A stretch of 11,725 nt of DNA from an uncultured Flavobacteriales bacterium (GTDB taxonomy: Bacteria; Bacteroidota; Bacteroidia; Palsa-965), in the NCBI GenBank assembly GCA_946478675.1, contig CAMLEF010000121.1:1-11725 (forward strand). The letters run 5' to 3'. Numbering within the stretch: the stretch's first letter is position 1; every line of letters starts with the position of its first letter. Positions 1-5,353 of this stretch are shown here, piece after piece. The notes under the pieces were generated by a model. The model searched no databases, was not told the origin of the DNA, and saw only the letters and a list, made by a program, of their open reading frames with translations. The position numbers and the translations under genes were made by a program.

Positions 1-90
1 GAACGCGAACTGCTTGAACCCCTCCAGCAGCGACAGGGCTCCCTTTTTCGCTTCCAGCGCCTGGTTCGAAATCACGGTTTTTCCTCCCAT
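1..90 (-). CDS. Start of an unrecognised protein, cut by the left edge
   Basis: A reading frame opens with ATG at 90-88 and stays open for 30 codons to the window edge. It begins MGGKTVISNQ and ends at the edge with LLEGFKQFAF. An in-frame TAG lies directly before the ATG (93-91), so this ATG is the first possible start. The peptide looks plausibly coding (amphipathic, Ala/Leu/Lys rich), but I recognise no family. It lies just downstream of the truncated DUF1801 gene on the same strand. It does not look like the missing half of that domain, which usually continues with an RLMFWSGQ-like motif. It could also be a chance frame beside a decayed gene. Confidence 0.3.
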   Translation of the reverse strand, partial: MGGKTVISNQALEAKKGALSLLEGFKQFAF

Positions 91-118
91 CTATGGCAAC
101 CGTGAGATTCTCTACCAA

Positions 119-298
119 TCAGGGCAGCTTGCTGTAGCCGACGACCGGGTTTCCCTCGAGAAACCAGACCGGGTGCGCATGCCAGATTTTATTTTCCGCT
201 TTCGGAAGAGCCGCGTCAATCGACAGGGCGAGCACGTCGCAGATATCACGTTCGGAATCGCTGAGCGCGGTGTTATAGGATTGAATGTCTTTGTTCAT
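119..298 (-). pseudogene. DUF1801-family protein, C-terminal half missing
   Basis: From the ATG at 298 the frame gives about 59 residues (MNKDIQSYNTALSDSER...) ending in KIWHAHPVWFLEGNPVVGYS, then KLP and a TGA stop. The KIWHAHPVWF...GNPVVGYSK stretch is characteristic of DUF1801 (YdhG-like) proteins, which are small single-domain proteins of about 110-130 residues and uncertain function. The second half of the domain, normally starting with an RLMFWSGQ-like strand, is absent from all three frames after the stop. The gene therefore looks truncated by a deletion or rearrangement rather than a single frameshift. A longer start at 340 would add 14 residues, but these fall inside the inverted repeat, so I prefer 298. 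It may be a short but functional variant; I consider a remnant more likely. Confidence 0.6.
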
Positions 299-314
299 GA
301 AAAAAAGATTGTGC

Positions 315-445
315 ATTCGGTCATTCGGAAATTCGTTCATTCGGTGTTATACTATTTTCTCGAAAAAACGAACATCAGGATGGCCGAATGAACGAATGCC
401 CGAATGACCAATTTTCCAAATTTCCGGTTTAACGAATGACCGAAT
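315..445. repeat. Inverted repeat with period-8 arms (ATTCG/CGAAT words)
   Basis: The arms 319-344 and 384-409 are reverse complements at 24 of 26 positions, enclosing a 39-base loop. Each arm is an 8-base periodic array. ATTCG begins at 315, 323, 331 and 339, and its complement CGAAT begins at 385, 393 and 401. Two more CGAAT copies start at 433 and 441, exactly 32 and 40 bases after 401, so they keep the same 8-base phase. The element fills the spacer between the divergent DUF1801 and pRiA4b-like genes. Transcripts through it could form a long hairpin. Its role is unknown. Confidence 0.85.
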
Positions 446-453
446 TTACTTCT

Positions 454-461
454 TAAATTCG
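454..461 (+). promoter_or_regulatory. Possible -7 promoter element (TAAATTCG)
   Basis: TAAATTCG matches the Bacteroidota -7 consensus TAnnTTTG at all defined positions but one. It ends only four bases before the ATG at 466, so transcription from it would give a leaderless or nearly leaderless mRNA. I see no convincing -33 TTG at the usual distance, so the call rests on one element. Confidence 0.3.
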
Positions 462-465
462 CGCC

Positions 466-1146
466 ATGGCAGTATATCGTTTTCGCGTCACATTTGAGGA
501 CTACGAGGATGTTTCCCGTGAGATCGAAGTGCTCGGCAAGCAGTCGTATGAAGATCTGCACCGGGCCATCCAGCAAGCGATCGGTTTCGACAATTCGAAG
601 GATGCTTCATTTTTCATGAGCGATGACTATTGGCGGAAAGGCCAGGAGATCGCGTTGAAAGTGAACGACGACGATGATGACGACGATTATCCGAAAAAGA
701 AAAAGACAATCAGGAAAATGTCGGAGTGCCGCGTTTCGCAGTTCATCGACGATCCGCACCAGCGCATCCTGTACGTTTTCGACCCGCAGGCCCGTTGGAC
801 CCTGATGCTCGAGCTCATGAAAATTCTCGAGGACGATCCGAAAGCATCGTACCCGCGTTGCTCGAAATCCGTTGGTGCCGCCCCGAAACAATACAAAGTG
901 AAGCTCGCTCCTCCGCCCGAGGACGATGAGGAAGAAGAGGAGGACGAAGAAGAAAAGAAGCGCAAGGAAAACGCGTTCGCAGCTGTCGAAACCTTCGATG
1001 AATCGGAACGTCCGGAAAATGAGGAAGGCGAAGAAGAGGTGATCGGCGATTCCGGCAGTGAAGAAGGCGGCGAAGAGGCCGGCGAGGAAGAAGAAGGCGG
1101 CGATTTCGATCCCGGCAGCTTCGGCGGCAACGAGGAAGAGTTTTGA
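466..1146 (+). CDS. Plasmid pRiA4b ORF-3-like (IS1096 passenger-type) protein with acidic tail
   Basis: This 226-residue protein has a PRiA4_ORF3-type domain over about residues 3-145: an N-terminal YRFRVTFEDYEDVSREIEV strand segment, a LHRAIQQAIGF helix, then FDPQARWTLMLELMKI and the conserved-looking YPRCSKSVGAAPKQY. The family is named after a plasmid and an IS1096 passenger gene, but chromosomal copies are common in Bacteroidota and no mobile element is visible here. Biochemical function is unknown. Residues 68-74 are a run of seven Asp followed by a Lys patch. Residues 151-226 form a low-complexity tail in which 37 of 76 residues are Asp or Glu, probably disordered. The stop TGA (1144-1146) overlaps the miaA ATG by one base, implying translational coupling. 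From memory, this family often lies next to miaA in Bacteroidota. Confidence 0.8.
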   Translation: MAVYRFRVTFEDYEDVSREIEVLGKQSYEDLHRAIQQAIGFDNSKDASFFMSDDYWRKGQEIALKVNDDDDDDDYPKKKKTIRKMSECRVSQFIDDPHQRILYVFDPQARWTLMLELMKILEDDPKASYPRCSKSVGAAPKQYKVKLAPPPEDDEEEEEDEEEKKRKENAFAAVETFDESERPENEEGEEEVIGDSGSEEGGEEAGEEEEGGDFDPGSFGGNEEEF

Positions 1147-2063
1147 TGCGCCGTCCGCTGCTCGTCATCATTCTCGGTCCGACCGCAGTGGGAAAAACTG
1201 CGGTAGCCGTCGCTGTGGCGCAGCACTTTCAAACGTCGGTCGTCTCGACGGATTCACGACAACTTTACAGGGAAATTCCCATTGGAACAGCACAGCCTTC
1301 TGCGGAAGAGCTGCTTGCTGTTCCTCATTTTTTTATCGCGTCGCATTCGATTCACGAGCCGCTGGACGCCGGGAGCTACGCCAAAGCAGCGCGCGCTGTT
1401 CTTGCGTCGGAATTTGCCAAACATCCGGTCGTCGTCATGGCCGGCGGAAGCGGGTTGTACATCGATGCGGTCGTGAATGGATTTGACGAGCTGCCCACGC
1501 AGGATGAAAAGATCCGCGGCGAATTGCAGCAGCTGTTCGAAGAAAAAGGAATTGCTGCTTTGCAGGAAGAGCTGCAGCGCCTCGATCCTGTTTATTTCGC
1601 GCAGGTCGACATCAATAATCCTGCAAGATTGATCCGCGCGATCGAAGTTTGTCGCGTCACCGGGAAACCGTATTCCTTGCTGCGTTCCGGCAAAAAGGAA
1701 GAGTTGCCGTTCGACGTTGTAAAGATCGGCCTCGAATTGCCGCGCGAAGAATTATACGATCGCATCAACCGCCGCGTGTTCGAAATGATGAAGGCCGGTC
1801 TCGAAGAAGAAGCGCGCAGTGTTTATGCATTCCGGCAGCTTCCGCCCTTACAAACGGTCGGTTACCGCGAGTGGTTCGATCATTTCGACAGAAAAATTTC
1901 GCACGAAAAAGCGGTGGAACTCGTGCAGCAGCATTCGCGGAATTATGCGAAACGGCAAATGACGTACTGGCGCCGTGATCCGGAAATTGTGTGGTTTTCG
2001 CCGCGTGATACGAAAGGGATCGTTGCTGCCATTGAGCAGGCGCAAAAGCAAATGGAGCGTTAG
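1146..2063 (+). CDS. miaA: tRNA dimethylallyltransferase MiaA
   Basis: The product transfers a dimethylallyl group to N6 of adenosine-37 in tRNAs that read UNN codons, the first step towards (ms2)i6A. The 305-residue length is typical of the family. Visible motifs are the P-loop GPTAVGKT at residues 11-18, the STDSRQLYR segment with the presumed catalytic Asp36, GTAQPS shortly after, and GGSGLYIDAVVNGFD for the isoprenyl-donor side. The C-terminal part holds LQTVGYREW and RNYAKRQMTYWRRD, typical of the tRNA-binding end. I chose the ATG at 1146, which overlaps the upstream stop as ATGA-type coupling; a TTG one codon earlier is possible but unlikely. The 3' end overlaps the convergent arfB by four bases. 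Confidence 0.95.
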   Translation: MRRPLLVIILGPTAVGKTAVAVAVAQHFQTSVVSTDSRQLYREIPIGTAQPSAEELLAVPHFFIASHSIHEPLDAGSYAKAARAVLASEFAKHPVVVMAGGSGLYIDAVVNGFDELPTQDEKIRGELQQLFEEKGIAALQEELQRLDPVYFAQVDINNPARLIRAIEVCRVTGKPYSLLRSGKKEELPFDVVKIGLELPREELYDRINRRVFEMMKAGLEEEARSVYAFRQLPPLQTVGYREWFDHFDRKISHEKAVELVQQHSRNYAKRQMTYWRRDPEIVWFSPRDTKGIVAAIEQAQKQMER

Positions 2064-2455
2064 TAATCCTTTTTGCGCAGCTGCTTTTTCTCCGATTTTT
2101 TCTTCTTGCTTTCGAGACGTTTCGCTTTCACGCCGGCAGGAACACGCGTCTTCTTTCGTTTCTTCACCGGAGTGAGCGCTTTTTCAAGAAGTGCGTACAG
2201 CTTCTTAAAAACTTTCTCGCGGTTCTCGTGCTGCGAACGGGCACTGTCTTCGGTGATGCGGAGCTCGCCGGTGGAGCTGAGGCGCGTGGCCAGCTTTTCC
2301 TGCAGGATCAGCTTCTGCTCATCCGTCAGCAAACGCGACGCGGGAATGTCGAACGTCAGCTCGATGCGCGTCGAGACTTTATTGACGTGCTGACCGCCCT
2401 TTCCGCCGGAACGGGTCGCCTTCAGGATACATTCGCCGGAGAGATCAGGTAGCAT
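2060..2455 (-). CDS. arfB: Peptidyl-tRNA hydrolase ArfB (YaeJ-type ribosome rescue factor)
   Basis: This 131-residue protein is a class-I release-factor homologue lacking the codon-recognition domains. The catalytic GGQ tripeptide is at residues 20-22 in RSGGKGGQHVNKVSTRIEL, the standard family signature. ArfB enters ribosomes stalled on mRNAs without a stop codon and hydrolyses peptidyl-tRNA. The C-terminus (about residues 95-131) is a very basic Lys/Arg tail (KKRKKTRVPAGVKAKR, then KKKKSEKKQLRKKDY), matching the tail that inserts into the empty mRNA channel. The start is the first Met of the domain. Its TAA stop (2062-2060) shares bases with the miaA TAG stop, so the two genes converge without a spacer. 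Upstream it is divergent from the gene at 2582. Confidence 0.93.
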   Translation of the reverse strand: MLPDLSGECILKATRSGGKGGQHVNKVSTRIELTFDIPASRLLTDEQKLILQEKLATRLSSTGELRITEDSARSQHENREKVFKKLYALLEKALTPVKKRKKTRVPAGVKAKRLESKKKKSEKKQLRKKDY

Positions 2456-2464
2456 TTTTGTTCG

Positions 2465-2534
2465 AAGTTCAAGGTTTAAGGTTCAAAGTTAATCTTCCTC
2501 TTATTAATTCATTTTCGCAATGAACCTTGAACTT
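2465..2534. repeat. Inverted repeat with period-7 arms (ARGTTYA words)
   Basis: The left arm is four heptamers in a row: AAGTTCA, AGGTTTA, AGGTTCA and AAGTTAA, covering 2465-2492. The right arm carries complements of two of them (2521-2534). The core arms 2465-2476 and 2523-2534 are perfect 12-base reverse complements around a 46-base loop. The element sits in the divergent spacer between arfB and the gene at 2582. Its construction parallels the elements at 315-445 and 9794-9964, although the words differ. Confidence 0.8.
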
Positions 2535-2568
2535 TAAGCCGGGAACAAAGAACAGAAAGGAAGATTCG

Positions 2569-2576
2569 TATTTTTA
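2569..2576 (+). promoter_or_regulatory. Possible -7 promoter element (TATTTTTA)
   Basis: TATTTTTA differs from the Bacteroidota TAnnTTTG consensus only at the last base. It ends five bases before the ATG at 2582, again implying a very short leader. No clear -33 TTG is present at the right distance, and the A/T-rich context makes a chance match likely. Confidence 0.25.
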
Positions 2577-2581
2577 AACCA

Positions 2582-3022
2582 ATGAACCCCGTGCGGAGAA
2601 AAGCCTGGTTGCTGGCCGGCCTGCTGATTTACGGATTGCCGATGCTTGCCGGAAAAACGAAAACGGTGCAGAAGGAATATTATACCAACGGCAATATCCG
2701 CGCCGTCATCATTACCGTCGTGACGACGCCGATGCACGCCGATCTTTTCAATTTTTACAAGCAAACGAAAATTTTGCGCACGGAATTTGATTCGGTCATC
2801 AGCAGGAAAACGAAAGAGACGGTTCGCATCACGAAGCTGGGAAGAGGAGGGAAGCCGTGCTACGAAATTTATTACAAGGAAATCGATTACGATAAAAACG
2901 GCCGGCGCACGCATTACGAGAAAAGTCATTGCGACAAAGGCCGTTCGAAGATCAAAGAATACGAAAACGGCGAAGTAAGTTTCATCAGCATTCAGCGCAG
3001 GAAAAGATGGCTTTGGTGGTAA
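2582..3022 (+). CDS. Small exported protein of unknown function
   Basis: This 146-residue product starts with a probable signal peptide: MNPVRRKAW, then a hydrophobic stretch up to about residue 22 ending in LAG. The mature part opens with KEYYTNGNIRAV, which resembles the strand-forming YxNGxI/YxNGxL pattern of MORN/YwqK-like exported proteins. A similar phrase, IKEYENGEV, occurs near the end. I cannot assign a family firmly. The protein is Lys-rich and ends in RRKRWLWW. Its last 16 bases overlap the amidase gene at 3007, so the two are probably cotranscribed and coupled. A role at the envelope alongside the amidase is inference from context only. Confidence 0.65.
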   Translation: MNPVRRKAWLLAGLLIYGLPMLAGKTKTVQKEYYTNGNIRAVIITVVTTPMHADLFNFYKQTKILRTEFDSVISRKTKETVRITKLGRGGKPCYEIYYKEIDYDKNGRRTHYEKSHCDKGRSKIKEYENGEVSFISIQRRKRWLWW

Positions 3023-4344
3023 GAATAACAACGGTGCTGCTGCTGCTCGTTGCAACGGTGAAAGCGCAACTGCCGGTGATCGGCGCCGACAGTCTTTCGA
3101 AGCATTACCAATGGAAGATGAACCGCTTTCTCGACCGCGATACGGCGCTTGGTGATTTTTATTCCATCGATCTCAATGGCGTTTGCATTTACGCCGACGC
3201 TGTTGCTAAAAAGAACAACCGTCCGGAATACCGCGTCACGTGGCAGGAACTTCCCGTTTATAAAAACATGATGGCTTCCCTGCCGCGCGAAGAAGCGATG
3301 CAGGTGATGAAGAACAAAGGCAGCGGCCCTTTCTCTCCGTCCATTCAACGACTGTACGGAAGCCCGATGAATGCTTCCGGCGCAGCGCCCGTAATGGGAA
3401 AGCCGCTCAACGGTTATCGCATCGCGCTCGATCCGGGACATTTCGCTTCCGATTCGATGGGGGCGGTGCTGGAAGATAAATACATCGATATGAAAACGGG
3501 GCCGGACAGCGCGCGGGCGTATTTCTACGAATCGCAACTGACCTGGGAAACGGCGCGGTTGCTGCAGCAGAAACTGGAAGCTGCCGGCGCTACGGTGCTT
3601 GTTACGCGCAAGGCTTACGGGCTGACGGCTTTCGGAAAAACGTTCGCGCAATGGAAAGCGGAAGATTACCCGCGCACGCTGGATTCGTTGCTGAAAATTT
3701 ATCCGCAGGACGTTAACCTGAAAAAGCTGAAGAGCGGAAAACTGAAAGACAACAAATCCATTTTCCGTTATGTGTTCCGCGACGTGGAATTGCGCAAGCG
3801 CGCCGATCTCATCAATGCGTTTCATCCTGATCTCACGATCATCATTCATTTCAACGTCGACGAACAAAATCGCCCGTGGAAAAAAACGACGACGAAAGAT
3901 TTCTGCATGGCTTTTGTCGGCGGATCGTTTCAGAAAGGTGAATTGTCCGATCCGGAAAAGCGTTTCGATTTTTTACGACTGCTGTTGCTCGATGATATTG
4001 AAACGAGCACGTACGCTTCGGGTTTGGCAACTGCTTCCTTCGAAAGCACGCTGGAAGTGCCGCTGGCGAAAACCGGCGATGCGACGTACCTCCGGAGCAA
4101 CTGCATTGCGGCCGGTCCTCCCGGAGTATATTGCCGGAATCTTTCGCTCACCCGCATGGTGCAGGGCACGCTGATCTACGGCGAAACGCTTTACCAGGAT
4201 AATGTTTACGAATGTCCGAAGCTGAGCAGCGAGGCCGGGCAGGTTTCCGGGAAAGCGCCGGCAGCTGACTATGATGAATCCCGCGTGGGCGAAGTGGCGG
4301 AAGCGTATTACGAAGCGGTGCTCAACTGGAAAAATACCCGGTAA
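3007..4344 (+). CDS. Secreted zinc-dependent N-acetylmuramoyl-L-alanine amidase (Amidase_3 family)
   Basis: This family cleaves the amide bond between N-acetylmuramic acid and L-alanine of peptidoglycan. With the ATG at 3007 the protein has 445 residues and a clear signal peptide (MALVVRITTVLLLLVATVKA, residues 1-20). An in-frame ATG at 2929 would place 26 charged residues before it, so I reject that start. AGGA at 2999-3002 is a modest ribosome-binding match. The catalytic domain begins near residue 136 (GYRIALDPGHF). Predicted zinc ligands are His145 (DPGH), Glu175 (YESQLTWETA) and His281 (IIIHFN), with catalytic Glu393 (YGETLYQDN). The Glu175-His281 gap is about 106 residues, roughly double that of compact amidases, because of a Lys-rich insertion around 203-262. 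The N-terminal 21-135 region is unassigned. The gene overlaps the small exported gene upstream by 16 bases. Confidence 0.88.
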   Translation: MALVVRITTVLLLLVATVKAQLPVIGADSLSKHYQWKMNRFLDRDTALGDFYSIDLNGVCIYADAVAKKNNRPEYRVTWQELPVYKNMMASLPREEAMQVMKNKGSGPFSPSIQRLYGSPMNASGAAPVMGKPLNGYRIALDPGHFASDSMGAVLEDKYIDMKTGPDSARAYFYESQLTWETARLLQQKLEAAGATVLVTRKAYGLTAFGKTFAQWKAEDYPRTLDSLLKIYPQDVNLKKLKSGKLKDNKSIFRYVFRDVELRKRADLINAFHPDLTIIIHFNVDEQNRPWKKTTTKDFCMAFVGGSFQKGELSDPEKRFDFLRLLLLDDIETSTYASGLATASFESTLEVPLAKTGDATYLRSNCIAAGPPGVYCRNLSLTRMVQGTLIYGETLYQDNVYECPKLSSEAGQVSGKAPAADYDESRVGEVAEAYYEAVLNWKNTR

Positions 4345-4350
4345 AAGCCG

Positions 4351-4398
4351 CGTATTCTACAGCGGATTATCGCCAATGCCATTGGGCAATTGAATACG
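4351..4398. terminator. Possible bidirectional terminator between convergent genes
   Basis: The 63-base gap between the amidase stop and the NYN gene stop contains an outer pair, CGTATTC (4351-4357) with GAATACG (4392-4398). Inside it is a bulged inner pair, GCCAAT (4372-4377) with ATTGGGC (4381-4387). The U-rich side for the plus strand is the TTATTTTTT-like run just after 4408. The stems are short, so this is a moderate call based mainly on its position between convergent genes. Confidence 0.4.
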
Positions 4399-4407
4399 AA
4401 TTGCGTC

Positions 4408-5175
4408 TTATTTTTTCCTGGCAAAAGGATGCACCGATCCGTTGACGTCTTTTTTCACGACTTCGTAGTTCGGAAGATTTTCAAACATTTCCGTCAGCGT
4501 TTTAAAGCCGAATTCCCGGGTGTCGAAGCTGGGATTGATCTTCCGCAGCGCATGCCCGATTTTCGAAATGAAAACTTCCTGGTCTTCGCCGGCGGAGATC
4601 TCGAAAGCTTTGTCGATGATGCCAATGTCGATCTTGCTGCCGGCCGGCAAAACTTTTGATTTGGAAGGTGGATTTCGCTTTTTAGCGCCCGCTGCAGCAG
4701 TGTGAGGCGCCTTGTGGTCCGGCTTTTCTTCTTCCTCTTTGGGCGCAATGTTTTCCGTGTGCGTGAAAATTTCGCAGGATTGCACAAAAGCCACAGGCGT
4801 AGTTTTCCTGCCGATGCCCATCACGAAAATGCCGTCTTCGCGGATGCGTTTTGCCAGACCGGTGTAATCACTGTCACTGGAAACGATGCAGAAGCCCTCG
4901 ACGTTTTTTTCATGCAGGATATCCATCGCATCGATGATCAGTGCGCTGTCGGTGGAGTTTTTGCCGGAAGTATAAGCGAACTTTTGAATGGGGCTAAACG
5001 AGTTTTCATTGATCACCTCTTTCCAGCCGTTCATTTGGGACGAGGTCCAGTCTCCATAGATCCTGCGGATCGTCGCTTTCCCGTATTTCAGGACTTCGGT
5101 TAATATTTCCTTTATCAGTTTCGGCTGGGCATTATCACCGTCAATCAGCACTGCAATTCTGAAATTCTTGCTCAT
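4408..5175 (-). CDS. NYN-domain protein with C-terminal LOTUS/OST-HTH domain (LabA/DUF88-like)
   Basis: The 255-residue protein starts with a PIN-like NYN domain (about residues 5-140). Acidic residues are in the expected places: Asp12 and Asp14 in LIDGDNA, Asp76 in STDSALIIDAMD, and Asp101 and Asp103 in IVSSDSDY. This fold is associated with metal-dependent RNase activity, but activity is not proven for most bacterial members. A low-complexity Lys/Glu/Pro linker (about 145-180) leads to a LOTUS/OST-HTH domain (about 183-243, with DKAFEI, FISKIGHALRKINPSFD and FKTLTEMFENL), thought to bind RNA. NYN-linker-LOTUS is a known bacterial architecture. The gene is alone on its strand, converges with the amidase and has its own promoter (5242-5273). 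Confidence 0.9.
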   Translation of the reverse strand: MSKNFRIAVLIDGDNAQPKLIKEILTEVLKYGKATIRRIYGDWTSSQMNGWKEVINENSFSPIQKFAYTSGKNSTDSALIIDAMDILHEKNVEGFCIVSSDSDYTGLAKRIREDGIFVMGIGRKTTPVAFVQSCEIFTHTENIAPKEEEEKPDHKAPHTAAAGAKKRNPPSKSKVLPAGSKIDIGIIDKAFEISAGEDQEVFISKIGHALRKINPSFDTREFGFKTLTEMFENLPNYEVVKKDVNGSVHPFARKK

Positions 5176-5241
5176 TTTTTAATTGGATAAGTTGACGCGT
5201 GATGCGTGTTGTGTTTTGTTCGCAGGGTGGAACAGGCATGC

Positions 5242-5273
5242 CAAATCTATAGCAGCAGGTTTTCAAATCCAAA
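5242..5273 (-). promoter_or_regulatory. Bacteroidota-type promoter for the NYN-LOTUS gene
   Basis: On the minus strand TTTG (5273-5270) is followed after 20 bases by TAGATTTG (5249-5242). This matches the -33 TTTG and -7 TAnnTTTG consensus of the primary sigma factor in this phylum at about the right spacing. Transcription would start near 5236, giving a leader of about 60 bases before the ATG at 5175. Confidence 0.5.
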
Positions 5274-5291
5274 CGGCAACGTTTTGGCTTA

Positions 5292-5314
5292 CCGGAATGG
5301 AGCAGAGGTTCCGG
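5292..5314. promoter_or_regulatory. Small palindrome CCGGAA-N11-TTCCGG
   Basis: Perfect 6-base arms (5292-5297 and 5309-5314) flank 11 bases in the divergent spacer between the NYN gene and the GH18 gene, about 40 bases before the GH18 start. The symmetry and position would suit an operator or a leader hairpin. Six-base arms can arise by chance, and I know no regulator for this site. Confidence 0.25.
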
Positions 5315-5353
5315 AAAAGGGAGGAATAACGTATCTTGCATTACACCTCCACC

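Noticed and set aside
466..1146. Mobile element passenger gene, from the IS1096/pRiA4b family name
   Set aside because: No transposase, terminal repeats or target duplication is visible. The gene is coupled to miaA, which points to a chromosomal housekeeping context.
687..1232. Minus-strand frame opposite the pRiA4b-like gene with long Ser runs
   Set aside because: The Ser runs are the complement of the acidic GAA/GAG/GAC tract. There is no domain and it overlaps two supported genes.
2929..3006. Earlier ATG for the amidase
   Set aside because: It adds 26 highly charged residues before the signal peptide and lies deep inside the upstream gene.
5336..5353. Upstream TTG start for the GH18 protein
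   Set aside because: It would place six residues before a clean signal peptide that begins at the ATG at 5354.
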